NCBI RefSeq assembly: GCF_016862215.1
Contig: NZ_BOMN01000125.1
Coordinates: 19,540 to 83,539, forward strand
Length of the DNA: 64,000 nt
Reading direction: 5' to 3'
DNA from: Winogradskya humida
GTDB lineage: Bacteria > Actinomycetota > Actinomycetes > Mycobacteriales > Micromonosporaceae
The notes beneath the pieces are model-generated. The model had not been told where the DNA came from, ran no database searches, and saw nothing but the letters and a program-made list of their open reading frames with translations. Positions within the stretch are counted from its first letter, which is position 1. Every line of letters starts with the position of its first letter. Position numbers and translations under genes: made by a program. Shown piece after piece: positions 1 to 10,500 of this stretch.

Positions 1-1
1 G

Positions 2-490
2 CTCAATATTGACGACAAGGTGCTGGTGAACAAGCTCGTCTACGACTTCCGTGACCCTCGGCGCGGTGAGGTCATCGTGTTCAGGGCGCCGAAGCAGTGG
101 CAGAGCGGCGACGAGGGCGAGGACTTCATCAAGCGGATCATCGGCGTCGGTGGCGACCGGGTGCAGTGCTGTGACGCCGAGCAGCGCATCACGGTCAACG
201 GTCATGCGCTCGTGGAGCCGTACATCTACAAGGATGCCGATGGGGTGTCCAACGAGGCTGCCGGTGCGCCGTTCGACATCACCGTGCCCAGTGACCGGAT
301 CTGGGTGATGGGTGACCATCGCGAGGCCTCCGCCGATTCCCTGGAGCACTGGCGGACCAGCCAGAACATTCAGGAGGCGACGATCCCGGCGGATTCGGTC
401 GTGGGCCGGGCTTTCACCGTCTTCTGGCCGGTCAGCCGGGCGACGTGGCTGACCGTGCCGAAGACGTTCGACAGCGTTCCCGCTTCCTGA
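2..490 (+). CDS. lepB: Signal peptidase I (5' end outside window)
   Basis: This is a type I signal peptidase of family S26, which cleaves Sec/Tat signal peptides at the outer face of the membrane. The frame is open to the left edge (it reads LNIDDKVLVNKL before the first possible start), so the N-terminal membrane anchor and the catalytic Ser box are missing. What remains shows the general-base region (RGEVIVF followed by DFIKRIIGVGGD, with Lys in the KRIIG motif) and the late conserved box VMGDHREASADS, equivalent to the family GDNRxxSxDS signature. The C-terminal part contains a hydrophobic stretch (VVGRAFTVFWPVSRATWL). It converges on the MFS gene with only 16 bp between stops. Confidence 0.9.
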   Translation, partial: LNIDDKVLVNKLVYDFRDPRRGEVIVFRAPKQWQSGDEGEDFIKRIIGVGGDRVQCCDAEQRITVNGHALVEPYIYKDADGVSNEAAGAPFDITVPSDRIWVMGDHREASADSLEHWRTSQNIQEATIPADSVVGRAFTVFWPVSRATWLTVPKTFDSVPAS

Positions 491-506
491 GCGCTACCCC
501 ACAGCG

Positions 507-1721
507 TTACGCCATCGATCTGATCCCGCGGCTGAACGTCGCGACCAGGGCGGACACGCCGACGAGCAGGGGGAAGACCAGCATCGCCAGGTCCGGGGCG
601 AAGTGCGCCATCAGCAGGCCCGCGAGGCCGGGAGCCAGCGCCGCCGCTGACGTGGCGGCCAGGAAGATCACGCTGACCACCCTGCCCTGCAGGCGGTCGG
701 GGGTGATCGCCGCCTGGTATCCGAAGAGGACGGCGTTGCAGGTCGGGCCGAGGAAGACCGCGGCGGCGAGCGGGACGGCGGCGAGAATGCTGTCGGTCAG
801 GCGGGTGCTGGCGACCATCAGGGCGACGGTGGCCCAGCACAGGACGATGACCAGGGTGGGCAGGCGGAACCAGCGCTGGATGGCGGGGGCGGCGAACGCG
901 CCGAGGAAGCCGCCCAGGCCGAAGATGGTGCTGGCGAGGCCGACCAGCACCGACGGGGTGCCGTTGCGTTGCAGGGCGATGATCAGCGAGAAGATCATGC
1001 CGGTGAACGCCATGTTGAGCGGCGCGGCGATGATCAGCAGGGCGCGCAGGAACGGGTTGGCGAGCACGAAGCGGATGCCTTCGCGCGCTCCGGTGCCGGT
1101 GTCCTCGGTGGTGGGTTCGCGGTGCTCCTGCAGTGGTGAGCGGATGAGCAGGATCGTGACCAGCGACAGCACGTAGGTGATCGCGTTTCCCACGAACGGC
1201 AGGGAGCGGGACAGGCCGAAGAGCAGGCCGCCCAGGGGTGGGCCGGCGAGCGAGGTTCCGTACGACCGTGCCTCGTTGCGGGCCACCGCGGTGCTGAGCT
1301 GTGCCGGTGGCACCAGGTTGCGGATCGCGGCGTGCTCGGCGGTGCTGAAAAGGGCGTTGGCGGCCGCGGCGATGACGGCGACCACGATGATGGCGAGCAG
1401 CGTCGCGGTGCCGGTCACGACCATGATGCCGAGCACGCCGAACGCCGCGATCCGGACGGCGTCGCAGATGACCATGAGCCGGCGGCGGTCGAGCCGGTCG
1501 GCGAGCACCCCGGCGGGCAGCCGGCAGGCGAGGGTGACGAGCAGCCCGGCCGTGCCGACGAGACCGGCCTGCGCGGGTGAGCCGGTCAGGGCGAGGACCA
1601 GCAGCGGCAGGGCCAGGTTTGCCACCGCGCTGCCCAGGTCGGACAGGACCTGGCTGGACCAGAGCAGGTTGAAGTCGCGGTTGCGCCAGAGGCTCGGCGG
1701 GCGCACGTCGGTGGCGGTCAT
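507..1721 (-). CDS. MFS exporter, last gene of the NRPS cluster
   Basis: This is a major facilitator superfamily permease of about 404 residues. The N-terminus reads WRNRDFNLLWSSQVLSDLG, followed by repeated hydrophobic helices and the cytoplasmic motif LADRLDRRRLM between TM2 and TM3, typical of the drug-efflux-like MFS subfamily that resembles macrolide exporters. The start is the ATG at 1719-1721, which overlaps the stop of the aminomutase gene (ATGA), so the two are translationally coupled. As the terminal gene of the NRPS operon and the only transporter in it, it is the best candidate for product export or self-resistance. This role is inferred from context. Confidence 0.88.
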   Translation of the reverse strand: MTATDVRPPSLWRNRDFNLLWSSQVLSDLGSAVANLALPLLVLALTGSPAQAGLVGTAGLLVTLACRLPAGVLADRLDRRRLMVICDAVRIAAFGVLGIMVVTGTATLLAIIVVAVIAAAANALFSTAEHAAIRNLVPPAQLSTAVARNEARSYGTSLAGPPLGGLLFGLSRSLPFVGNAITYVLSLVTILLIRSPLQEHREPTTEDTGTGAREGIRFVLANPFLRALLIIAAPLNMAFTGMIFSLIIALQRNGTPSVLVGLASTIFGLGGFLGAFAAPAIQRWFRLPTLVIVLCWATVALMVASTRLTDSILAAVPLAAAVFLGPTCNAVLFGYQAAITPDRLQGRVVSVIFLAATSAAALAPGLAGLLMAHFAPDLAMLVFPLLVGVSALVATFSRGIRSMA

Positions 1722-2983
1722 CGGGGCCACCACGAGCCGAGGGCGGGCCGCAGGTCGCTGAACCATTCGGCGCCCGGGTCGAGGTGGGCGAGGAACTGCC
1801 GGCCGACCTGGGCGGGGTCGCGGGACTGAAGCATCCGCAGGGAGAACACGTCGGTGCCGGCGACGGTCATGGTGCCGTCGATCAGCACCTTGCCGGGGGC
1901 CGCGGACATGACAGGGCCGCGAGCGGTGCGGGCGAGACCGGACACCTGCCGGACGGCGTCGGTGTAGACCTGAAGAGCTTTGACGAGGGGTACGCCGAAG
2001 TAGCTCTGCGCCCCGGTGTCCCGCTCGACGAACATGTAGTAAGGGATGGCGCCGACCTCCACCAGGCCCTGCCACAGGGTCGCCCAGTCCTCGGCGCGAT
2101 CGTTGACGTGCGCGGTGACCGGGGCCTGCGCGCGGATCACGGCGCCCGTGGCCCGGATCCGCCGGATCGCCTCGCGGACCAGCGGCGTCTCCAGCTCGCG
2201 CGGATGCGTGAAGTGAGCCATCACAGCAACATGCTTACCAGCCGCGACGCAGCGTTCAAAGAGCCGCAGCAGGTCGTCGGCGTCGGCGTCCGTGGTGAAG
2301 CGGGCCGGCCAGTACGACAGTGCCTTGGTGCCGAACCGCAGGGTGCGGACGTGCTCCAGCTCGGGGGCCAGCGCCGGGGACACCCACCGGTCCAGCACCG
2401 CGGCGCTCATGATCATGGGGTCGCCGCCGGTGAAGAGCAGATCGGTGACGTTCGGGTCGGCGGCGACGTACGCCATCACCTCGGCGACGTCCGGCGCGGC
2501 CTGCTTGAGCTCGCTGTTGCCGACGAACTGGGCCCAGCGGAAGCAGTACCCGCAGTACGCGTGGCACGTCTGCCCCTGTGCGGGGAAGATCAGGACCGTC
2601 TCGGCGTACTTGTGCTGGACGCCTTCGAGACGCCGGCCGTGCCGGGTCGGGACGTTCGCCGACACCTGGGCCCCGGGGTTCGGGTTGAGCTGCGCGTGCG
2701 CGTCCAGGGCCGCCTTGCGCAGGACGGCGGGCTCGGCGGAGCTCTGCATCAGCTGCGACAGGTGCTCGAAGATGGGTTCCGGGAGCATGTCGCGGTGCGG
2801 GAAGGTGAGCCGGAAGATCGGGTCGTCGGGGGCGGCGGACCAGTCGATGAGCTCGTTCACCACGTAGTCGTTCACCTTGAACGGGAGCACGGACGAGACC
2901 ACCCGCAGGTCGTGCAGGTACTCCTCGGACATGCCCCGTCCGGCCGCGAGCCGGGCCAGGCGTTCGTGCGAATAGACCTTCAT
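1718..2983 (-). CDS. KamA-family radical SAM aminomutase homologue
   Basis: This is a radical SAM, PLP-dependent protein of about 421 residues, related to lysine/glutamate/arginine 2,3-aminomutases, which move an alpha-amino group to the beta carbon. The [4Fe-4S] motif CHAYCGYC (CxxxCxxC) is followed by FRW, and TGGDP lies downstream. In my remembered alignment to clostridial lysine 2,3-aminomutase, the two lysine-recognition Asp residues (Asp293, Asp330) fall on Arg (VERDTG) and Ala (SAAPGK), while the Lys in APGK could be the PLP lysine. The substrate may therefore not be lysine. The ATG at 2981-2983 is preceded by AAGGTGA. Its place between mbtH and the exporter suggests it makes or alters a beta-amino acid for the peptide. 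Family assignment is firm, substrate unknown. Confidence 0.85.
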   Translation of the reverse strand: MKVYSHERLARLAAGRGMSEEYLHDLRVVSSVLPFKVNDYVVNELIDWSAAPDDPIFRLTFPHRDMLPEPIFEHLSQLMQSSAEPAVLRKAALDAHAQLNPNPGAQVSANVPTRHGRRLEGVQHKYAETVLIFPAQGQTCHAYCGYCFRWAQFVGNSELKQAAPDVAEVMAYVAADPNVTDLLFTGGDPMIMSAAVLDRWVSPALAPELEHVRTLRFGTKALSYWPARFTTDADADDLLRLFERCVAAGKHVAVMAHFTHPRELETPLVREAIRRIRATGAVIRAQAPVTAHVNDRAEDWATLWQGLVEVGAIPYYMFVERDTGAQSYFGVPLVKALQVYTDAVRQVSGLARTARGPVMSAAPGKVLIDGTMTVAGTDVFSLRMLQSRDPAQVGRQFLAHLDPGAEWFSDLRPALGSWWPR

Positions 2984-3010
2984 ACCGTCACCTTCGATCG
3001 TGGAGAGGGA

Positions 3011-3041
3011 GCGGTCCGGGCGTGGTGGCCGCCCGGACCGC
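3011..3041. terminator. Perfect hairpin between mbtH and the aminomutase gene
   Basis: A perfect 12-bp inverted repeat (GCGGTCCGGGCG / CGCCCGGACCGC) encloses a 7-nt loop. It lies 12 bp past the mbtH stop and 28 bp before the aminomutase start. No U-tract follows, as is common for actinomycete terminators. It may terminate, attenuate or protect the upstream NRPS-P450-mbtH transcript. Confidence 0.6.
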
Positions 3042-3052
3042 ACTCGCAGGGG

Positions 3053-3268
3053 TCAGTTGCCGGCCGCGGCCATCCGCTCGCGCAGGCTCAGCGGGCGCAT
3101 GTCGGTCCACACCTCGTCGATGTGGGTCAGGCAGTCGGGCTTGGTGCCCTCGAAGCCCGTCGCGCGCCAGCCGGCCGGGATCTCGCGGTCGGCGAACCAG
3201 ATCGAGTACTGCTCCTCGTGGTTGATCACGACGCGGTAGGTGCGGGTGTCCTCATCGGTGGTGGCCAT
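3053..3268 (-). CDS. MbtH-like NRPS accessory protein
   Basis: This 71-residue protein has the MbtH signature: YRVVINHEEQYSIWFADREIPAGWR, then the conserved Trp and Pro residues, ending in DEVWTDMRPLSLRER. MbtH-like proteins bind NRPS adenylation domains and support their solubility and activity. The ATG at 3266-3268 has AGAAGGAG 6 nt upstream. It lies between the P450 and the aminomutase gene and probably serves the A domains of NRPS-A, -B and -C. The size and all key tryptophans match the family. Confidence 0.96.
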   Translation of the reverse strand: MATTDEDTRTYRVVINHEEQYSIWFADREIPAGWRATGFEGTKPDCLTHIDEVWTDMRPLSLRERMAAAGN

Positions 3269-3321
3269 TGCCGTACTCCTTCTGTCGTCACGGTTTCGGA
3301 TCGGTGCGGGCCGGTCGGCGC

Positions 3322-4542
3322 TCAGAGCCGGACCGGGAGTTCCTCGAGGCTGCGGTTGAGCAGCGAGGGTTGCCAGCGCGGCGGGCCGCCGGCGAGCGCG
3401 ATGCCGGGGGCGGCGGCGAGCAGGTCGGTGATCGCGGAGCCGGCGACGAGCCGGGCGAGCGGGGCGCCGAGGCAGAAGTGCGCGCCCTGACCGAACCCCA
3501 CGTGCGGGTTCGGGCTGCGGGTGATGTCGAGGCGGTCCGGGTTCTCGAAGCGGGCCGGGTCGCGGTTGGCGGCGGCGTGCACGAGATACATCCGCTGGCC
3601 GGCGCGCAGGTGCTGCCCGGCGAGGTCGAAGTCGGTGCCGACCTGCCGGATGGACATCTTGGACGGGCCGTCGAAGCGCAGCAGCTCCTCGACCGCCGGG
3701 CCCGCGAGCGCCGGGTCGGCGCGCAGCCGGTCCAGCTCGGCGGGGTGGCGCAGCAGGTTCCACATGCCGACCGCGATCAGGTTGCTGGTGGTCTCGCCAC
3801 CGGCGAACGCGATGTGGGTCAGCATCGCGACGAACTCGTCGTCGCTGACGGAGTCGCCGACCAGGCCACCGGCGAGAGCAGCGCTGATCAGGTCCTCGCG
3901 CGGGTCGGCGCGGCGTTCGGCGACGAGTCGCTTGAGATAGCCGAAGAGGTCGAGCAGTGCCTGCTGGGAGCGTTCGTCGTCCTCCGGCGACTGCACCGCG
4001 CCGAGGGCGAGGTCGCCGACCCGGATCGCCCAGCGCTGGAACATCGCGGTGTCCTCGACCGGCACGCCCATCCAGGCCGCCGCGACCGTGGCGGGCAGCG
4101 GGCGGGCGAAGTCGGCGACCAGGTCGGTCACCGTACGCCCGGCACCGGCCTGGGCCGTGAGCCGCGCGACGGCCGCCTCGACCATGGGCCGGTTCCGGCG
4201 GACCTGGCGGGGGCCGAACGCGCCCTTGAACACCGACCGCAGCCGGCGGTGCTCGGGCGGGTCGACGAACACCATCCAGCCCGCCATGATCTCGAACGCG
4301 CGCGCCGCCTCGGGGGTCAGGAGGTGCTTCGGGGTCAGCCGCATGACCGGGCTGATCCGGTCGGCGGAGACGGCGGGCTCGTGGAAGCACGCTGCCACCT
4401 GCTCGTACCCGGTGATCAGCCAGGCGCGGTGCACGGAGCTGAAGTGGACCGGTGCGGCGGCGCGCAGCTCGCCCAGGTAGGGGTACGGGTCGGCGACGAG
4501 CTCATCGTCCAGCAGGTAACGGTCGCGAATCCCGGTGATCAT
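3322..4542 (-). CDS. Cytochrome P450 of the NRPS cluster
   Basis: This is a bacterial class I cytochrome P450 of 406 residues. It has the heme-thiolate motif FGQGAHFCLGAPLAR near the C-terminus, the I-helix oxygen-activation motif AGGETTS with its Thr, and the K-helix ExxR in EELLRF. The ATG at 4540-4542 overlaps the stop of NRPS-C (ATGA), so it is co-translated with the terminal synthetase. Likely roles are beta-hydroxylation of a carrier-bound residue or tailoring of the released peptide. The sequence alone does not say which. No ferredoxin gene is adjacent, so redox partners must come from elsewhere. Confidence 0.93.
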   Translation of the reverse strand: MITGIRDRYLLDDELVADPYPYLGELRAAAPVHFSSVHRAWLITGYEQVAACFHEPAVSADRISPVMRLTPKHLLTPEAARAFEIMAGWMVFVDPPEHRRLRSVFKGAFGPRQVRRNRPMVEAAVARLTAQAGAGRTVTDLVADFARPLPATVAAAWMGVPVEDTAMFQRWAIRVGDLALGAVQSPEDDERSQQALLDLFGYLKRLVAERRADPREDLISAALAGGLVGDSVSDDEFVAMLTHIAFAGGETTSNLIAVGMWNLLRHPAELDRLRADPALAGPAVEELLRFDGPSKMSIRQVGTDFDLAGQHLRAGQRMYLVHAAANRDPARFENPDRLDITRSPNPHVGFGQGAHFCLGAPLARLVAGSAITDLLAAAPGIALAGGPPRWQPSLLNRSLEELPVRL

Positions 4543-7500
4543 GCGATTTCTCCGATCAGTTCGGCGACGGCGGCCACCTCGGGGGCGGTCATCATGCTGC
4601 GGTGGGTGCCGGGCAGGTGGTGCACGGTGAGGTCGCCGGGGAACATCCGCCGGCATTCCCGCTCGTACGTGGCGTATCCGGCGGGAGCCACCACGGACGG
4701 GCGCCCGGGTCCGGCGGTGAGCGCCTCCGCGGTGACCACGAGGTGCACCGGGCCGTGGTACTCGACGGGACGGTAGGTCGCGGAGGCGCGCAGCAGCGCC
4801 GTCCACATGCCGACCGGCCAGTCAGCGCCGAGCTGCGCCTCGGCCTCGTTGACGCCGGCGGCGAGCAGGGTCGCCACGAGCTCCCGTTCCTGACTCAGCC
4901 GGGCCGGGGTGCCGGGGGCCAGCTCGCGGATCGCCGCCCGCATGGTGACCGCCCGGTCGAGCAGGTCGAGCGCCTCGGTGACGGTGAACATCCCGGCCTC
5001 GTCGGGGGCGGCCGGTTCGAGCAGCAGCAGCGGCGCCACCTCGGCCCCGGCGGCGGTCAGCTGGATCGCCATCTCCTGCGCGATCGTGCCGCCCATCGAC
5101 CAGCCGGTCAGCGTGTACGGGCCTGAAGGCCGGTAGGCGCGGATCTGCCGGACATAGTCCGCGGCGAGCCCCGTCATGGTGTCCGCGTCGGTGCCGCCGT
5201 CCATGCCCCGGGCCTGGATGCCGATGACCGGCCGGCCCGTGGTGACGTGCTGCGCGAGCGGGAGGTACCAGGCGACGCTGCCCCCGCTGGGGTGCACGCA
5301 GAACAGGGGGTCTCCGGTGCCCTCGCGCAGCATCACGAGGCCGTCGCCGGCGCGGCGGGTGTGCTCCTGTCCCCCGCCGGTGCGCCGGTCGACCGCGGCG
5401 GCGAGCGAGGCGACGGTCGGGTTCTCGAGGATGTCCGCGACGCCGATCGCGATGCCCTGGTCGCAGGCCCGCGCGGCGAGCCGGACGACGGCGAGGGAGT
5501 GGCCGCCCAGGTCGAAGAAGTCGTCGTTGATGCCGACCCGGTCGAGCTTGAGCGCCTCGGTCCAGAGCTTGGCGAGGAGACGTTCGGTTTCGGTACGCGG
5601 TTCGGCGTACGGCCGGTCGTCATCGGCGTAGCTGTCCGGGGCGGGCAGCGCGTTCCGGTCGAGCTTCTGGTTAGCGGTCATCGGCAGTTCCCGCATCACG
5701 ACGTACGCCGCCGGCACGAGGTAGGCGGGCAGCCGGTCGCGCAGGTAACGACGCAGTTCCGCGGCATCGGGCGGGGTGTCGCCGACCGGCACGACATAGG
5801 CGACCAGGCGGGCATCACCCGAGGTGTGGATGACCACGGCGGCCATCGCCACGTCCGGGCGGCCGGACAGCACCGCCTCGATCTCGCCCGGTTCGATGCG
5901 GCGGCCCCGGATCTTGACCTGGCCGTCGATCCGGCCGCCGAAGTCGAGCTCGCCGTCGGCGCGCCAGCGTCCCCGGTCGCCGGTGCGGTAGAGCCGCCGG
6001 CCACCACCGGCCGGGTCGGGGCGCAGCCGGTCCGCGGTCAGCGCGGGCAGCCCGACATAACCACGGGCCGCGGCGTCGCCGCCGAGGTGGATCTCGCCGG
6101 TGACACCGACCGGGACGGGCCGCAGCTCGTCGTCGAGCACCAGCACGGCGGTCCGGGCGAGGGGGCGGCCGATCGGCACGCTGATCGCGTCCTGCGGCAC
6201 GTCGTTCACCTCGTGGGCGGTGGCGAAGAACATCGTCTCGACCGGGCCGTACCCGTTGATGATCGCCAGCTCCGGCCAGCGGGCCCGCAGGTCGCGCAGG
6301 TGGGTCGGGGAGGCCGCCTCGCCGCCGAGCAGGATCCGGCGCAGGCCGCCGAGGTCGTCGAGGCGTTCCTCGGTGACCAGGTTGAACAGCGTGGTGGTGA
6401 GGAACGCGGTGGTGACGTGGTGCCGGTCGATCGCGGCGACGATGCCGTCCGGGGTGATCGGCGCGTCCGGGTAGAGCGCGCAGGTGCCGCCGTGCAGCAG
6501 CGGCCCGAAGATCTCGAAGACCGCGGCGTCCCAGCTGAAACTGCTCAGGTGCAGCACGGTCTCGTCGCCGGACAGGCCGAGCACCTCCTGCTCGACCAGC
6601 GAGTCGGCCAGGGCGCGGTGGGCGAGCGCGGTGCCCTTGGGCCGGCCGGTGGAGCCGGAGGTGTAGAGCACGCAGGCCACCTGGTCGGCGTCCGGTGCGG
6701 GAAGCGTCCGGGCGGGTCCGTCGATGTTGTCGTCAAGCGCGACGATGTGGCCGGCCGTGACCGCTGTGGTCCACTGCGGCTGGGCGAGCACGATGCGGGC
6801 GCCGGTGTCGGCGATCAGGGCGTCGAGGCGGCGGCTCGGGTCGCGCGGGTCCAGCGGCAGGTACGCCGCTCCCGCCTTGAGGATGCCGAGCACCCCGGCG
6901 ATCAGCTCGACCGAGCGCTGGGCGCACAGGCCCACGACGTCCTCGGGGACGGTGCCCGCGGCGAGCAGGTAGCGGGCGATCCGGTCGGCACGCTCGCGGA
7001 GCTCGGCGTACGTGAGACAGCCCTCGTCGGTACGCAGTGCCACGCGGTCCGGCTGCGAAGCGGCGTACCCGTCGAAGATCTCCACCACGCTGCGGTCGTC
7101 GTGCCGGGAGGCGGGGCGGGCGGTGACCGGGTCGGCGTCGAGGGCGGGCACCGGGCGGCGGTCCGGGTGCCGGACCATGTCGGCGAGCAGCGTCACGAAG
7201 TCGTCGGCGAGGCTCTCCACCTGCGCCGCGGACATCCGGCCGGCGTCCGCCTCGAACGACACCCCGCCGGGCCCGGTCGTCACCATCAGGCCGAAGTTGG
7301 TGCGGGCGATCTCCTCGATCTCCTGCTTGTGCTCGGTGTCCAGGCCGTGGAAGTGGACGTAGTTGAACGCCGTGTCGACCAGCACCTCCCCCGCCCAGCG
7401 GCCCTTCTGCAGCTCAGCCAGGGGGTAGCGGCGATGCGGCATCAGCTCCTGCTCGGCGGTGAAGACGTCGGCGAGCAGACCGGTCCAGCTCGGGGCGGAC

Positions 7501-10500
7501 GACTCCACGCCGAACGGCACGATGTTGAGGAACAGCCCGCGCATGCCCTCCGATCCGGCGCGCTCCGGACGGCCGTTGGTGGACATCCCGGTCGAGTACG
7601 CCTCACCGCCGGCCAGCCGGCCCATCAGGACGTGGTACGCCGTGAACAGCACCGTCCTGCGCGGCACCCCGGCCCGCGTGGCGAGCTCCTCGATGCCGCT
7701 CAGCAGCTCGTCGCCGAACGCGCGCAGGGCCTCGGTGGTGGACTTGTCGCCGTCCCCGGCCACCGAGCGCGGGATGCGTACCGGCGGGAACGTCTCGATG
7801 ATGTGGTCCCAGTAGGAGCGTGCGGCCGGGTCGTCGAGCGCGGCCCGTTCCAGCGCCACGTACTCGGCGAAGCGCGGCCCCGGCGCTCCGGTGGCGGGCT
7901 CGTCCGCGCCGGTGAGCAGCGCGCGGTGCCGTTCGACGATCTCGGCGATCAGCGAGGTGAGGCTCCAGCCGTCCAGCACGGCGTGGCAGTCGGTGATGGT
8001 GAGCCGGTACTCGCGGGCGTTGAGGCGGTGGGCGTGCAGCCGGATCAGCGGCGGGACCGACAGCTCGAACCAGTGCACCGACTCGGCCCGCACGTAGTCG
8101 CGGACAACCGCGGTCTGCGCGTCGTCGTCGAGCCCGCCGAGGTCGTCGACGCCGACCGGCAGTGCGGCCTCGTGGTGCACGAGTTGCAGCGGTTCCTCGT
8201 AGGCACTCCAGTCGAAGCCGGTACGCAGGATCTCGTACCGCCGGACCACGGCGTCGACGGCCTCCTGCAGTGCCGCGGCGTCGAACCCGGCGGGCTCCTG
8301 CACCCGGAAACTGGTGACGTTGTGGTACGCGCCCTTGCCCGCGTCGGCGAGCAGCTCGTACAGCATGCCCTGCTGCATCCGGGTCAGCGGGTACGCGTCG
8401 TCGAGCCCCGCCGGCAGCCGGTCCCGGTCGGCCGCGGTGACCATCGAGAACCGGTCCACCGGCCCGTCGTGCCGATCGCCGTGGTCCACCTCCTCGTCCA
8501 CCGCGCGGGCCAGGTCGCCGAGCGCCTGGTGTGCGAAGACGTCCCGCAGGCTGACCCGCAGGCCACGGCGTTCCGCGAGCCCGACCACGCGCAGCGCCAG
8601 GATCGAGTCGCCGCCGAGGTCGAAGAAGCGGTCCAGGATGCCGACCTGGTCCGCGTCGAGGGCCTCGCACCAGACGTCGGCCAGGATCCGCTCGGTCGGG
8701 GTGGCCGGGGGGACGTGCCGCCGGGCGGTGTCGAGGGCGGCGACCCGGCCGGTGGGCAGCGCGGCCCGGTCGACCTTGCCGTTCGCGGTCAGCGGCAGGC
8801 GGTTCAGGACGTTGAAGGCGGCGGGCACCATCGGCTCGGGCAGCCAGCCGAGCAGCCAGGCTCGCAGTTCGTCGCGCGACGGGCCGGCGGCGGCGTCCAG
8901 CACCAGGTAGGCGTCGAGGCGGTACTCGCCGGAACGCTCGCCGCGGGCCACCACGGCGGCCTGGGCGACGCCGGGGTGCCGCAGCAGCGCCGCTTCGACC
9001 TCGCCGAGCTCGATGCGGTGACCACGGATCTTGACCTGGTCGTCGGCGCGGCCCCGGAATTCGAGGTCGCCGTCGGAGGTCCAGCGGGCGCGGTCACCGG
9101 TGCGGTACATGCGGGCGCCGGGGGCGTACGGATCGGGCACGAAGCGGTCGGCGGTCAGTCCGGGGCGGCCGAGGTAGCCGCGGGCCAGGCCGGCGCCGCC
9201 GACGTACATCTCGCCGGTGACACCGATCGGGACCGGGCGCTGGTTGCGGTCCAGGACACGCACGGTGAGGTCGCCGAGCGGGCGCCCGATCGGGGAGGTC
9301 GCGTCGGCGGTCAGGTCGGCGGCGGTGACCAGGCGCTGCGTGACGTGCACGGTGGTCTCGGTGATGCCGTACATGTTGACGAGCAGTACGCCGTCGCCCG
9401 CAGGGGTGCCGAGCCAGCCGTCGAGCTCGGGGACGTCGAGCTTCTCACCGCCGAGCACGACCGTGCGTACGCCCAGCCCGGTCAAGGGTCGCTCCCCCAG
9501 CGCCGCCCGCAGGTTGCGGAACGCGCCCGGGGTCTGGCTCAGCACCGAGACCTGCTCGGCTTCGAGCAGGGCCGCGAAACGGTACGGGTCCCGCGCGGTC
9601 TCCCGGTCCACCAGCACCACCCGGCCGCCCCGGGTCAGCGCACCCCACAGCTCCCACACCGAGAAGTCGAACGCGTACGAGTGGAACAGGCTCCACACCC
9701 CACCCGCGGGCAGGTCCAGGGCGTCGTCGCAGGAGTCGAGCAGCCGGATCACCTGGCGGTGCGCGACGCACACGCCCTTGGGCCGGCCCGTGGACCCGGA
9801 CGTGTAGATGACGTACGCGAGCCCGTCCGCCCCGGTGAGCGCACCAGGATCGCCGTCCGGCGCCGCCGCGATCGCCGGATCGTCCAGGAGCAGCAGATCA
9901 TCGGGGTCGAGCGGCACCCGGTCCCCGAAGCCTGACGACACCACGGCGAGCCGTACCCCCGCGTCCCCGACCATGTATTCGAGGCGTTCCCGCGGGTGCT
10001 CCGGGTCGAGCGGCAGGTACGCGCCACCCGCCTTGAGGATGCCGAGCACCCCGACGGCGAGGTCGACGTCCCGGCTGACACACAGGCCGACGATCGTTTC
10101 CGGTCCCACTCCGGCGAGACGCAGCCGGTACGCGAGCCGGTTGGCGCGGCGGTTCAGCTCTGCATAGGAAACCCGATCAGCGCCCGCGGTGACGGCGACA
10201 GCGTCGGGGTGGGCGGCGGCGTGGCGCTCGAAGCGCTGGTGCAGCATGTCCGCCGACGGGTAGGAACGCGGCACCTCGGTCCAGCCCGCGAGCTGCCGCT
10301 CCTCGGCGGCGGGCAGCTCCAGCATGGACAGTGGCGCGTCGGGCCGGGTGGCGACCTGCTCCAGCAGCAGCCGGTACTGCGCCACCCAGCGGGCGACGGT
10401 CTCCGGCCGCCACAGCCCCGCCTTGTGGAAGAACGCGCCTGCCAGCCCACCGGCGCGCCGCGCGACCTGCAGGATCAGGTCGAACTTGACGGCGTCCAGG

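Noticed and set aside
1718..2983. Calling this gene a standard lysine 2,3-aminomutase
   Set aside because: The two lysine-binding Asp positions appear substituted, so only the family name is supported.
5247..9935. A 1562-codon open frame on the plus strand opposite NRPS-C
   Set aside because: It is antisense to conserved NRPS domains, is Arg/Gly/Val-rich with no recognisable motif, and is the expected shadow of high third-position G+C.
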